Origin: Burkholderiaceae bacterium
Lineage (GTDB): Bacteria; Pseudomonadota; Gammaproteobacteria; Burkholderiales; Burkholderiaceae_C
DNA: 64,000 nucleotides
Assembly: GCA_019745555.1 (NCBI GenBank)
Contig: JAIESX010000001.1
Location: 310,001-374,000, forward strand
Direction: 5' to 3'
Shown: positions 38,066 to 46,509 of the stretch, one piece after another
How positions within the stretch are numbered: the stretch's first letter is position 1
How the letters are laid out: every line of letters starts with the position of its first letter
The notes under the pieces: generated by a model
Told to the model about the DNA's origin: nothing
What the model saw: the letters and a program-made list of their open reading frames with translations, nothing else
The model's database searches: none
Program-made: the position numbers and the translations under genes

Positions 38066-39010
38066 TCAAGACGAAACATCTGCCGCTTTTGTGACAGACT
38101 GGGGCGACCCTTGGGAAACCAGTCGCAGGCTCAGGGCCAGGCGGTGCAGCTTGTCCGGGTTGCGTTGCACGTGGATGCGCGTGACGCGCTCACCGTCGGT
38201 TTCGAGGTCCTGCGCGGACTCGAGCTGCCCGTCGACGAAGCGCAGCAGACCCCAGCGGCCGTTAAGCGGGACGAGCACCAGGGTCATCTGCTCGCTGTCG
38301 CGACGGTGTCGCCGCCAGGCTGCGAAGAAGAGGCGGGCAATCCGCGGGCTGCCGGACAGCACCTTGCCGAAGCTCGGTACCTTGCCGCCGCCGTCGCTGA
38401 TGAGCTCGGCGTCCTCGGCCAGCAGAGCCTGCAGGGCGGCGAAGTCGCCACGCCGTGCGGCGTCGGCAAAACCGCTGAGCAATTTGTAGTGCGTGTCGGG
38501 CGAGACGCGCTGACGCACCCGGCCTTCCTTGAGCTGACTCTTGGCGCGCGACACGATCTGGCGGCAGGCGGCCTCGCTCTTGCCCAGGGCCTGCGCCACC
38601 TCGGCGTAGTCGGCGTCGAAGACCTCGCGCAGCAGGAAGGCCGCGCGGGCCTCGGGCGCCAGCCGCTCGAGCAGGGCCAGGAAGGCCATGGAGATGTCGT
38701 CGGCACGTTCCAGCAGCTGTTCGGGGCTGGCCGGGCTGTCCTCGGGCGTGAGCTGGGGCTCGGGCAGCCAGAAGCCGGTGTAGTGCTCGCGCTGCACCTT
38801 GGCCGCGCGCAGGCGGTCGATGGCCAGGCGTGTGGTCACGGTGACCAGCCAGGCTTCGGCGTTGTTTAGCTCGTCCGGGTCGGCCTCGCGCCAGCGCAGC
38901 CAGACGTCCTGCACCAGCTCCTCGGCCTCGGCCACGGTGCCGAGCATGCGGTAGGCGATGGCCTGCAGGCGTGGGCGCAGGGTGTTGAAGATGCGGGTGG
39001 TGTCGTCCAT
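38066..39010 (-). CDS. ECF41-type RNA polymerase sigma factor with SnoaL-like extension
   Basis: A 314-residue extracytoplasmic-function sigma factor. Sigma region 2 covers about residues 5-70 (YRMLGTVAEAEELVQDVWLRW). Region 4 covers about 108-165 (LLREVFDADYAEVAQALGKSEAACRQIVSRAK). A SnoaL-like C-terminal domain of about 130 residues follows. All three ECF41 hallmark motifs are present: WLPEP (81-85) in the linker, DGGGK (206-210), and NPDKL (284-288). ECF41 factors have no anti-sigma factor; the extension itself controls activity. I chose ATG 39010; GTG 39016 is possible. The predicted promoter at 39019-39045 is so close that the mRNA would be nearly leaderless. Confidence 0.95.
   Translation of the reverse strand: MDDTTRIFNTLRPRLQAIAYRMLGTVAEAEELVQDVWLRWREADPDELNNAEAWLVTVTTRLAIDRLRAAKVQREHYTGFWLPEPQLTPEDSPASPEQLLERADDISMAFLALLERLAPEARAAFLLREVFDADYAEVAQALGKSEAACRQIVSRAKSQLKEGRVRQRVSPDTHYKLLSGFADAARRGDFAALQALLAEDAELISDGGGKVPSFGKVLSGSPRIARLFFAAWRRHRRDSEQMTLVLVPLNGRWGLLRFVDGQLESAQDLETDGERVTRIHVQRNPDKLHRLALSLRLVSQGSPQSVTKAADVSS
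38070..38096 (-). promoter_or_regulatory. ECF41 promoter of the AhpD-like gene
   Basis: On the minus strand TGTCACA (38096-38090), exactly 16 bp, then CGTC (38073-38070) match the published ECF41 consensus. The -10 element overlaps the last codons of the sigma gene. The same element with the same spacing lies before the sigma gene, including the flanking AAAGCGG. Confidence 0.9.
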
Positions 39011-39018
39011 GGTCACTA

Positions 39019-39045
39019 GACGAACGGGGACCCGCTTTTGTGACA
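39019..39045 (-). promoter_or_regulatory. ECF41 autoregulatory promoter of the sigma gene
   Basis: On the minus strand TGTCACA (39045-39039), 16 bp, then CGTC (39022-39019). It is identical in both hexamers and spacing to the promoter of the AhpD-like gene. It sits 9 bp upstream of the ATG at 39010, so transcription would start at or next to the start codon. Confidence 0.88.
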
Positions 39046-39052
39046 GGGGCCG

Positions 39053-39835
39053 TCAGCGCCCCGGCCAGACCGGCTTGCGCTTGTCCTTGAAGGCGGCCTG
39101 GCCTTCCTTGGCATCTTCCGTCAGCGTGAAGAGGGCGATCTGGCTTTCGGTGAAGGACATGCTTTCTTCAAAGGACATGGCCTCGATCTTCTTCATGGTG
39201 TAGAGGCCACGGCGGATGGCGGCCGGGGACTTGTCGAGCAGGCGCTCGAGCAGCCAGTGCAGGCGCGCGTCGAGGTTCTCGTCCACATAGTTCACTAGGC
39301 CGTATTCCAGCGCCTCGGCGGACGTCAGCGGCTCGCCCGTGAGGCAGAGTTCGGCCAGCTTGCGGCGCGGAATCAGGTGCTGTAGCACGCTGAGCACCTG
39401 GGCCGGGAACACGCCCACCTTCACTTCCGGCAGACCGAAGACCGCGTGAGGTGCAGCCACGGCCAGGTCGCACATGGCCAGCAGGCCCATGCCGCCGGCC
39501 ATGCAGGCGCCGTTGACCCGCGCGATCAGCGGCACGTTGCTGGCTTTGGCCGCGCGCAGCACGCGCGCCACATGGCCCTGGGGCTCGGAGTAGTCGGTGG
39601 TGAAGGCCTGGTCGGCCTGCAGGTCGGCGCCGGCGCAAAAGGCCTTGTCGCCGGCGCCCGTGATCACGATGGCGCGGATCTCGCGCTGGCTCTGCGCAGC
39701 GTCGATGGCGCGCGCCATGGCGGCCAGCACGCCGTGGCTCACGGCATTGCGGCGCGCCTCGCGCGCGATGGTCAGCCAGAGCACGGCGCCGCGTTGCTCG
39801 ATGCGCAACTCGTCGGTGGCGGGGGTGTCGCTCAT
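39053..39835 (-). CDS. enoyl-CoA hydratase/isomerase family protein
   Basis: A 260-residue crotonase-fold protein. The oxyanion-hole segments are GAGDKAFCAGADLQ and NGACMAGGMGLLAMCD, and GLPEVKVGVFP follows. The catalytic Glu positions of enoyl-CoA hydratase are not clearly both present: the loop after MGLL carries MCDLAVA, and GLPEVKVG has one Glu. It could be a hydratase, isomerase or lyase. It has a good ribosome site (AGGAGAT). It lies upstream of, and in the same direction as, the ECF41 gene, which has its own promoter. Confidence 0.88.
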   Translation of the reverse strand: MSDTPATDELRIEQRGAVLWLTIAREARRNAVSHGVLAAMARAIDAAQSQREIRAIVITGAGDKAFCAGADLQADQAFTTDYSEPQGHVARVLRAAKASNVPLIARVNGACMAGGMGLLAMCDLAVAAPHAVFGLPEVKVGVFPAQVLSVLQHLIPRRKLAELCLTGEPLTSAEALEYGLVNYVDENLDARLHWLLERLLDKSPAAIRRGLYTMKKIEAMSFEESMSFTESQIALFTLTEDAKEGQAAFKDKRKPVWPGR

Positions 39836-39933
39836 GGGATCTCCTGTCAGGTTCGGTTCTTGCGCTATTGTGGCGGTGAAAACGGCTTGCCCTTAGCATC
39901 AGGTGCTCCAGCCCAGAACCATCGAAGAAGCCC

Positions 39934-41046
39934 ATGGCCGCATCGGTTCCCCACCTCCTCCACCAGGCCCTGCCCCAGGGCGCTGTGGCCTTGCCGCAAG
40001 GGCAATGGACCGCGGCGTGCTTGGCCGAGCCCGCCGCCTGGACCGCGCTGCAGCGCGCGCTGCAACAGAGGGCGGCGGCCTGGGATCTGCGGGGTCTGGA
40101 GCGCCTGGACCATGTGGGCGCTCAGCTGCTCTGGAACCACTGGGGCCGGCGCTGGCCCGAACGCATCGAGCTCCTGCCCGCGCAGCGCGCCATGCTCGAG
40201 CGCGTGGCGCGCTACAGCTGCGCGCCGCCGAGCCCTCGGCGCCTGGGGTTCACCGAGCTCTGGCTGGGCCTGGGACGTCAGGTTTTGCTGGTGCTGGAGC
40301 ATCTGCAGGGGCTGTTGCGCCTGCTGGGCCAGCTGGCGCTGGACGTGTTGCGGCTGTTGCGCCATCCGCGCCAGGGGCCCTGGCGCGATTTCTCGGGGCA
40401 TCTCTACCGCATTGGTGCCACGGCCCTGCCCATCACGGCGCTCGTGGGCTTCCTGATCGGCGTGGTGCTGGCCTATCTGGTGGCGCAGCAGCTGCAGCTC
40501 TTTGGTGCCGATCCCTACATCGTCAACCTGCTGGGCATCTCGGTGATCCGCGAGCTCGGGCCGGTGCTCGCGGCCCTGCTGATCGCCGGGCGCTCTGGCT
40601 CGACCATCACGGCGCAGATCGGCGTGATGCGCGTGACCGAGGAGCTCGACGCCATGCGCGTGCTGGGCATCGCCCGCGGCTTTCGCCTGGTGCTGCCGCG
40701 TGTGCTGGCGCTGGCCCTGGCCATGCCCCTGCTCTCGGTCTGGACCACGCTGGCCGCCCTGGTGGGCGGCATGATCGCGGCCGACTTCACCCTGGGTGTC
40801 TCGCCCGCCTATTTCATCTCGGCGTTGCCTGACGCCGTGCAGGCTTCCAACCTCACACTGGCCACGGCCAAGTCGGTAGCCTTCGGCGTGCTGGTCGCGC
40901 TCATCGGCTGCCACTTCGGCCTGCGCGTCAAGCCCAACACCGAAAGCCTGGGCCAGGGGACGACGGCTTCCGTCGTGGTGTCCATCACCGGCGTGATCCT
41001 GGTCGACGCGCTGTTTGCCGTGCTGTTCCGGAACGTGGGCATATGA
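39934..41046 (+). CDS. mlaE: MlaE-type lipid ABC permease with N-terminal STAS domain
   Basis: A 370-residue fusion protein. Residues about 1-95 resemble a STAS/MlaB domain (AWDLRGLERLDHVGAQLLWNHWG). The remainder is the MlaE/YrbE permease with the conserved ITALVGFLIGVVLAYLVAQQ, VIRELGPVLAALLIAGRSGS, and EELDAMRVLGI segments. In E. coli the STAS protein MlaB is separate; here it is covalently linked. This operon lacks a separate mlaB and mlaC. It overlaps the ATPase gene start by 4 nt. The system moves phospholipids between the inner and outer membranes. Confidence 0.95.
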   Translation: MAASVPHLLHQALPQGAVALPQGQWTAACLAEPAAWTALQRALQQRAAAWDLRGLERLDHVGAQLLWNHWGRRWPERIELLPAQRAMLERVARYSCAPPSPRRLGFTELWLGLGRQVLLVLEHLQGLLRLLGQLALDVLRLLRHPRQGPWRDFSGHLYRIGATALPITALVGFLIGVVLAYLVAQQLQLFGADPYIVNLLGISVIRELGPVLAALLIAGRSGSTITAQIGVMRVTEELDAMRVLGIARGFRLVLPRVLALALAMPLLSVWTTLAALVGGMIAADFTLGVSPAYFISALPDAVQASNLTLATAKSVAFGVLVALIGCHFGLRVKPNTESLGQGTTASVVVSITGVILVDALFAVLFRNVGI

Positions 41047-41843
41047 GCGAGACCCAGGCCCCGGCCGTCGTGGAGATCGAGAACCTGAGCAGCGGCTTTC
41101 GCGTGGCCGGGCGCACGAGCTATGTGCATCGCAACCTGGACCTGCGCATCGCGCAGGGGGAGCTCGTGTCCATCGTGGGTGGCTCCGGCAGCGGCAAGAC
41201 CACGCTCTTGCGCCAGATGCTCGGCTTGGAGCGGCCCATGCGCGGGCGCGTGCAGGTGCTGGGCGCGCCCGCGTCCGAGCTGGCCGCGCCCGGTGCCGCG
41301 AGCCGCGTGGGCATGCTGTTCCAGCACGGGGCCTTGTTCTCGGCCTTCAGCGTGCTGGAGAACATCGCCTTTCCCTTACGCGAGCTACGCACCCTGCCGG
41401 CCGATCTGGTGCGCGATGCGGCGCTCGTGAAGCTGCAGATGGTGGGGCTGGACCCGGCGCAGGCGCACAAGATGCCGGCCGATCTTTCGGGCGGCATGGT
41501 CAAGCGCGTGGCGCTGGCGCGGGCCCTTGTCATGGACCCGCCTCTGCTGCTGCTCGACGAGCCCACGGCCGGCCTGGACCCGGACAGTGCCGACGCCTTC
41601 TGCGAGCTGCTGCGCGAGCTGCACCGCGAGCTCGGCCTCACGGTCGTGATGGTGACGCACGACCTCGATACCATCTTCGAACTGAGCACGCGCGTGGCCG
41701 TGCTGGCGGAGAAGAAGGTCATCACCAGCGGTACGCCGCGCGAGGTCATGGTGCATCCGCACCCCTTCATCCGTGACTTCTTCCAGGGTGAGCGCGGGCG
41801 ACGCGCCCAGGCCCTGTTGCACGACCCCGCCCCGGGCGGGTAG
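41043..41843 (+). CDS. mlaF: ABC transporter ATPase of the Mla type
   Basis: A 266-residue ATP-binding subunit. It has Walker A GGSGSGKTTL, the signature LSGGMVKRVALARAL, Walker B LLLLDEPTAGLDPDSA, and the H-loop TVVMVTHDLD. The Met after the signature Gly-Gly (LSGGM) is typical of MlaF. It follows the permease by overlap and precedes the MCE protein by 10 nt. Confidence 0.95.
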   Translation: MSETQAPAVVEIENLSSGFRVAGRTSYVHRNLDLRIAQGELVSIVGGSGSGKTTLLRQMLGLERPMRGRVQVLGAPASELAAPGAASRVGMLFQHGALFSAFSVLENIAFPLRELRTLPADLVRDAALVKLQMVGLDPAQAHKMPADLSGGMVKRVALARALVMDPPLLLLDEPTAGLDPDSADAFCELLRELHRELGLTVVMVTHDLDTIFELSTRVAVLAEKKVITSGTPREVMVHPHPFIRDFFQGERGRRAQALLHDPAPGG

Positions 41844-41853
41844 AAAGACGACC

Positions 41854-42786
41854 ATGGAAAACAAAGCCCATGCCCTGGCTGCCGGCGCCTTCGTGCTGCT
41901 GGTCTCGGCGCTGCTGATCGCGCTGGCGGTCTGGCTCACGCGTCAGGCCGGTGAGGTGCGGCATTACGAGCTGGCTACACGCCATGCGATCACAGGCCTG
42001 CAGTCACAGGCCGGCGTGCAGTACCGCGGTGTGCGCGTGGGCAAGGTGAGCAGCATCAGCTTCGATCCGGCCAGTCCGGGCCAGGTGCTGGTGCGCCTGG
42101 AGATCGATGTCGATGCGCCCGTGACGCGTGCCACCTACGCCACCCTGGGCTACCAGGGCCTGACCGGCATCGCCTTCGTGCAGCTCGACGACGAGGGCGC
42201 CTCGCGCGAGCCGCTGGTGGCCGCTGCCGGCCAGCTGCCGCGCATTCCGATGCGCGCCGGTTCCCTGGAACAGTGGTCGCGCCAGGGCGAACGTGTGCTG
42301 GGCCAGCTGGAGCAGGCCACGCAGCGCGTGAACGAGCTGCTGGCACCCGAGAATCAGCGCGCGCTGCGGCAGAGCATCGATGCCCTGGGCCAGGCAGCTG
42401 CTGCCGTGCCGCCCGCGATGCGCGAGGTGCAGCAGTCCTTTGTGGGCATGCGTGAGAGTGCGGCCACGGTGAGCGCCAGCGCCGAACGCGTGCGCCTGGC
42501 GGCGGACGACTACGCGGCGCTCGCGCGTCGTCTGCAGCAGCCGGGCGGCACGCTGGACCAGCTGCAGCAGGGCGTGGCCGCGCTCGCGGGCACAGGCCAG
42601 GCCGTGCAGCAGGGCAGTCTGCCGCGCCTGCACCGCACCCTGGACGAGGCCGGCCGCGCCGCGCAGCGCCTGGGTCGCGTGGCCGCTGCGCTGGAAGACG
42701 ATCCCCAGGGCCTGATCTACGGGCCATCGCTTGAGCTGCCCGGCCCGGGCGAGCCGGGCTTTGCCGTGCCGCGAGGTGTGCGATGA
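41854..42786 (+). CDS. mlaD: MCE (MlaD-type) lipid-binding protein
   Basis: A 310-residue membrane-anchored periplasmic protein. It has one N-terminal transmembrane helix (LAAGAFVLLVSALLIALAVWL), an MCE domain at about residues 40-120 (SQAGVQYRGVRVGKVSSISF and YQGLTGIAFVQL), then a long alpha-helical coiled-coil region. The start is ATG 41854; an in-frame upstream ATG lies inside the ATPase gene. It is longer than E. coli MlaD (183 residues), closer to YebT/PqiB-like single-domain forms with a helical tail. The stop overlaps the lipoprotein start. Confidence 0.95.
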   Translation: MENKAHALAAGAFVLLVSALLIALAVWLTRQAGEVRHYELATRHAITGLQSQAGVQYRGVRVGKVSSISFDPASPGQVLVRLEIDVDAPVTRATYATLGYQGLTGIAFVQLDDEGASREPLVAAAGQLPRIPMRAGSLEQWSRQGERVLGQLEQATQRVNELLAPENQRALRQSIDALGQAAAAVPPAMREVQQSFVGMRESAATVSASAERVRLAADDYAALARRLQQPGGTLDQLQQGVAALAGTGQAVQQGSLPRLHRTLDEAGRAAQRLGRVAAALEDDPQGLIYGPSLELPGPGEPGFAVPRGVR

Positions 42787-43364
42787 ATCGCTTGCGTGTT
42801 TTGTTTCCCCTGACGGCCTTGCTGCTGTCGGCCTGCGCCGCGCTGCCCGAGCGCGCGGCGGCACCACAACGCTACGACTTCGGCCCGCCCGCCGCGCCTG
42901 CGGCCGTGGCCGCGCAGCGCCCGGTGCTGGGCCTGCGCGTGCAGGCCAGCCCTGCGCTGGAGGGCACGGCCATGCTCTACCGCCTCGCCTATGCCGATGC
43001 GCAGCAGCTGCGCGCCTACACCCAGTCGCGCTGGGCCATGGCGCCGGCCGACTTGCTGGTGCAGCGCCTGCGCAGCGGCCTGGGGCGTGACTACACGCTG
43101 CCGCCAGACGCCGATGGCGCGGCCCGCGTGCTGCATGTGACGCTGGAAGAATTCAGCCAGGTCTACACCGCGCCCGAGCAGAGCCATGGCCTGTTGCGCC
43201 TGCGCGTGAGCCTGCTGCAGGACGGACGCCTGCTGGCCCAGCGCGAGCTGCAGCTGCAACAGCCGGCAGTGCGTGCCGATGCGGCGGCCGGTGTGCGGGC
43301 TCTTGGTGCATCAACCGACGAGGCCGTGACGGAACTGGTGCGCTGGTTGCAGCAAACGCGCTGA
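42783..43364 (+). CDS. ABC-type transport auxiliary lipoprotein (PqiC-like)
   Basis: A 193-residue lipoprotein. The lipobox is LLSAC with the acylated Cys at residue 18. The mature part includes RYDFGPPAAPA and a central strand-rich region with LAYADAQQLRAYTQSRWAMAPADLL, as in the ABC_trans_aux (PqiC/DUF330) family. It is presumably anchored in the outer membrane, to receive or donate lipids through the MCE protein. Last gene of the four-gene operon. Confidence 0.92.
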   Translation: MNRLRVLFPLTALLLSACAALPERAAAPQRYDFGPPAAPAAVAAQRPVLGLRVQASPALEGTAMLYRLAYADAQQLRAYTQSRWAMAPADLLVQRLRSGLGRDYTLPPDADGAARVLHVTLEEFSQVYTAPEQSHGLLRLRVSLLQDGRLLAQRELQLQQPAVRADAAAGVRALGASTDEAVTELVRWLQQTR

Positions 43365-43378
43365 TTCGCCGTTTTCTC

Positions 43379-43415
43379 TGCACCAATCAAGACCAATGAT
43401 TCCCAGCATGGTGCA
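43379..43415. repeat. interrupted inverted repeat upstream of TRAP operon
   Basis: Arms TGCACCA (43379-43385) and TGGTGCA (43409-43415) with a 23-nt spacer lie in the 132-bp gap before the TRAP binding protein. A TATACAAT-like -10 element follows near 43459. It could be an operator of the TRAP genes or an exit hairpin of the lipid operon. Confidence 0.4.
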
Positions 43416-43496
43416 TGGCCGTGTGCTGTGCGCATGCTGAATCAGGCACGCGCCTAGTATACAATGAAGCATTCCTCAACCCACAGGAGCTTCCTC

Positions 43497-44591
43497 ATGA
43501 AACTGGAACGTCGTTCTTTCATCTCCAAGACCGTGGCGGGCACCGCCGCCGCCGGTGCGCTGGCCTTTCCCATGGTGGCCAAGGCCCAGCAGACCTTCAA
43601 CTGGAAAATGACCAGCGCCTATGGCAAGGGCTCGCCCTTCTATATGGATGGCCCGGGCAGCGCGACCGATCTGGCCAAGCGCATCCGCGAGATGTCGGGT
43701 GGCCGCCTGAACATCCAGGTCTTCGGCGCCGGTGAACTGATCCCCGCCTTCGAGGGCTTTGACGCCGTGCGCGCCGGCACCGTGGAGATGAACCACGCCA
43801 ACAGCTATTTCTGGACCGGCAAGACCTTCGCGGCCCAGTACTTCACGGCCGTGCCCTTCGGTCTGAATTTCCAGGGCATGAACGGCTGGCTCTACGACGG
43901 CGGCGGCATCGAGCTCTGGAACGAGGTCTACGCGCCCTTTGGCATGGTGGCCATGCCCTGCGGCAACACCGGCGTGCAGATGACGGGCTGGTTCAAGAAG
44001 GAGATCAACAGCGTCAACGACCTCAAGGGCCTGAAGATGCGCATCCCCGGCTTGGCCGGCAAGGTCTACGCCAACCTCGGCGTGGACGTGAAGGTGCTGC
44101 CCGGCGGCGAGATCTTCCCCGCGCTGGAGCGCGGCGTGATCGATGCGGCCGAGTTCGTGGGCCCGTTCCAGGACCGCCGCCTGGGCCTGCACAAGGCGGC
44201 CAAATACTACTACACCACCGGCTGGCACGAGTCGGCCACAGTGTCCGAGCTGCTGATCAACAAGGCCGCCTGGGACAAGCTGCCCGCGGACCTGAAGGCC
44301 ATCGTCCAGAACGCTTCCGCGGCCTGCAACGTCATCAGCGAGGGCTGGTGCCAGCGTAACAACTCCGAGGCCATGGACGACCTGATCAAGAACCAGAAGG
44401 TCATCGCCAAGCCCCTGCCCGATTCAGTCATCAAGGCCCTGCGCGCCGAGACCGAGAAGGTGCTGGCCGAGGCCGTGGCCAAGGACCCCTTGACCAAGAA
44501 GGTGCACGACTCCTACTTCGCCTTCAAGGCCAAGTACGACCGCTGGGTCGAGGTCAGCGAAGAGCAGTACCACACCAAGGTCCGCGGCTGA
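43497..44591 (+). CDS. TRAP transporter substrate-binding protein (TakP/DctP type)
   Basis: A 364-residue periplasmic binding protein. The N-terminus KLERRSFISK is a good Tat motif followed by a hydrophobic stretch and AKAQ cleavage. The sequence fits the TakP branch (2-oxo acid or mannonate binding), with WKMTSAYGKGSPF near the mature N-terminus, SGGRLNIQVFGAGELIPAFE, and GLKMRIPGLAGKV. The start ATG 43497 lies behind AGGAGC; an ATG at 43464 is upstream in frame but would spoil the signal. It is followed by the two permease genes. Confidence 0.94.
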   Translation: MKLERRSFISKTVAGTAAAGALAFPMVAKAQQTFNWKMTSAYGKGSPFYMDGPGSATDLAKRIREMSGGRLNIQVFGAGELIPAFEGFDAVRAGTVEMNHANSYFWTGKTFAAQYFTAVPFGLNFQGMNGWLYDGGGIELWNEVYAPFGMVAMPCGNTGVQMTGWFKKEINSVNDLKGLKMRIPGLAGKVYANLGVDVKVLPGGEIFPALERGVIDAAEFVGPFQDRRLGLHKAAKYYYTTGWHESATVSELLINKAAWDKLPADLKAIVQNASAACNVISEGWCQRNNSEAMDDLIKNQKVIAKPLPDSVIKALRAETEKVLAEAVAKDPLTKKVHDSYFAFKAKYDRWVEVSEEQYHTKVRG

Positions 44592-44606
44592 TCCCGGAGT
44601 GTTCTC

Positions 44607-45131
44607 ATGAAAAAAGCGATGTCCGCCCTGCGGGGCGGCATTGAGTCGCTGATCGATGTCGTTGGCAGGGCTACCCTCTGGGTGGCCCTGACCATGATCG
44701 GCCTGGTCGCGGTCAATGTCCTTTTGCGTTACGCCTTCAGCTTCGGCTCGGTCTGGGCCCAGGAGCTCGAGTGGCACCTGCTGGCCGCGCTCATCCTGCT
44801 GGGCATGAGTTACGCCCTTCAGCGTGGTGACAACGTGCGCGTGGATCTGTTCTATGCCAATTTCTCCGCCGGCAAGAAGTTCGTGGTGGACGTGATCTCG
44901 GTGCTGCTGATCCTGGTGATCGCGCTGATCTTCATCAAGCTCTCGCTGGCCTATGTGGTCCAGTCCTGGAGCATCGGCGAGAAATCGCCGGACCCGGGTG
45001 GTATCCCCTGGCGCTGGGCCGTCAAGGGCCTGATTCCCCTGGGCTACACCTTGCTGGCCCTGCAATCGGTGGGGGCACTGCTGCGCCTGTTCCAGGAGCG
45101 CGGCATGCAGTCGGAGGGGCGCCATGTTTGA
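44607..45131 (+). CDS. TRAP transporter small permease subunit
   Basis: A 174-residue four-helix DctQ-type subunit. Features are MIGLVAVNVLLRYAFSFGSVWAQELEW (the family's RY..WxEE-like segment) and ALQRGDNVRVDLFY. A ribosome site (GGAG) lies upstream. It is 15 nt after the binding protein and overlaps the large permease by 8 nt. Confidence 0.95.
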   Translation: MKKAMSALRGGIESLIDVVGRATLWVALTMIGLVAVNVLLRYAFSFGSVWAQELEWHLLAALILLGMSYALQRGDNVRVDLFYANFSAGKKFVVDVISVLLILVIALIFIKLSLAYVVQSWSIGEKSPDPGGIPWRWAVKGLIPLGYTLLALQSVGALLRLFQERGMQSEGRHV

Positions 45132-46449
45132 CATGCAAACCTACGCCATCTTGATGCTCGTGGCCTTCTTCGCCATGCTGATGATCGGCGTGCCTGTGGC
45201 CACCTCGCTAGCCACCGTGGGCTTCATCTTCGGCTACCTGGGCTTTGGCGACTCGCTGTTCAGCCTGCTGCCGGCGCGTGTCTACGGCATCGTCGCGGGC
45301 TACCAGTGGATGGCGATCCCGCTCTTCGTCTTCATGGGGGTGATGCTGGAGAAATCACGCCTGGCCGACGACCTGCTCGACGTGATGGGCCATATCGCCG
45401 GCGGTGTGCGCGGCGGCATGGGCGTGGGCATCATCCTCTTCGGTGTGCTCATGGGTGCCACCACCGGTATCGTGGGCGCCACCGTGATCACCCTGGGCCT
45501 GCTGACCCTGCCCACGCTGATCAAGCGCGGCTACAACAAGAGCATCGCCTGCGGTGCCATCTGCGCCTCGGGTACGCTGGGTCAGATCATCCCGCCCAGC
45601 CTGATCCTGATCCTGCTGTCCGACATCATGCAGCTCTCCGTGGGTACGCTGTTTGCTGCTGCCGTGGGCCCGGGCATGCTGCTGGCAGCGGTCTACATCA
45701 TCTTCCTGCTCGTTCTGGGCTGGCTCAAGCCCGACCTGATGCCGCCGATTCCGCAGGACGAGCGTGACGGCATCTCACGTCGTGAGCTCTGGATCCGCTT
45801 CTGGAAGGTGGTGGTACCCCCCATCATGCTGGTGGTGGCGGTGCTGGGCTCCATCGTGGGCGGCATCGCCGCGCCCACCGAGGCGGCCTCCATGGGCGCC
45901 GTCGGCGCCGTGATCATCACCATCGTCTCCCGGCGCTTCACCATGAAGGTGCTCAAGGACGTGGCGCTGGAGACCAGCAAGATCACCGCCATCATGATGT
46001 TCATCCTGATGATGGCCCAGGTCTTCGCCCTGGCCTTCCGTGGCCTGCACGGCGAAGACCTGATCAGCAAGATGTTCGAGTGGCTGCCTGGCGGCGTGAA
46101 CATGGACATCTGGTTCATGATGATGCTCATCTTCGTGCTCGGCTTCTTCATTGAGTGGGTCGAGATCAGCTACATCGCCGTACCGCTGTTCCTGCCCGTG
46201 CTGCTCAACCAGGGTGTGGATCCGGTCTGGCTGGCCATGCTGATCACGGTGAACCTGCAGTCCTCCTTCCTGACACCGCCCTTCGGCTGGGCCCTGTTCT
46301 ATCTCAAGGGCGTGGCGCCACCGGACGTGACGATCAAGGACATCTACAAGGGTGTCGTCCCCTTCCTGGCCATGCAGGCCGTGACCCTGGTGCTGGTGTT
46401 CTTCTATCCGCAGATCGCGCTCTGGTTGCCCAAGGCCATCGGCTGGTAG
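45124..46449 (+). CDS. TRAP transporter large permease subunit
   Basis: A 441-residue DctM-type subunit with about 12 helices. It has the conserved GVPVATSLATVGFIFG, PLFVFMGVMLEKSRLADDLL, CGAICASGTLGQIIPPSLILILL, and the C-terminal SSFLTPPFGWALFYLKG. It drives sodium-coupled import together with the two upstream gene products. A strong terminator follows directly after the stop. Confidence 0.96.
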   Translation: MFDMQTYAILMLVAFFAMLMIGVPVATSLATVGFIFGYLGFGDSLFSLLPARVYGIVAGYQWMAIPLFVFMGVMLEKSRLADDLLDVMGHIAGGVRGGMGVGIILFGVLMGATTGIVGATVITLGLLTLPTLIKRGYNKSIACGAICASGTLGQIIPPSLILILLSDIMQLSVGTLFAAAVGPGMLLAAVYIIFLLVLGWLKPDLMPPIPQDERDGISRRELWIRFWKVVVPPIMLVVAVLGSIVGGIAAPTEAASMGAVGAVIITIVSRRFTMKVLKDVALETSKITAIMMFILMMAQVFALAFRGLHGEDLISKMFEWLPGGVNMDIWFMMMLIFVLGFFIEWVEISYIAVPLFLPVLLNQGVDPVWLAMLITVNLQSSFLTPPFGWALFYLKGVAPPDVTIKDIYKGVVPFLAMQAVTLVLVFFYPQIALWLPKAIGW

Positions 46450-46466
46450 CATGCGCAGGCTCTGAA

Positions 46467-46496
46467 GATGGCGCCGCATGGCGCCATCCTTTTTTT
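46467..46496 (+). terminator. rho-independent terminator of the TRAP operon
   Basis: A 9-bp stem (GATGGCGCC, loop GCAT, GGCGCCATC) followed by C and seven T residues. It lies between the TRAP large permease and the gamma-glutamyltransferase gene, so the latter probably has separate or attenuated expression. Confidence 0.95.
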
Positions 46497-46509
46497 GACG
46501 AGGTAATCC

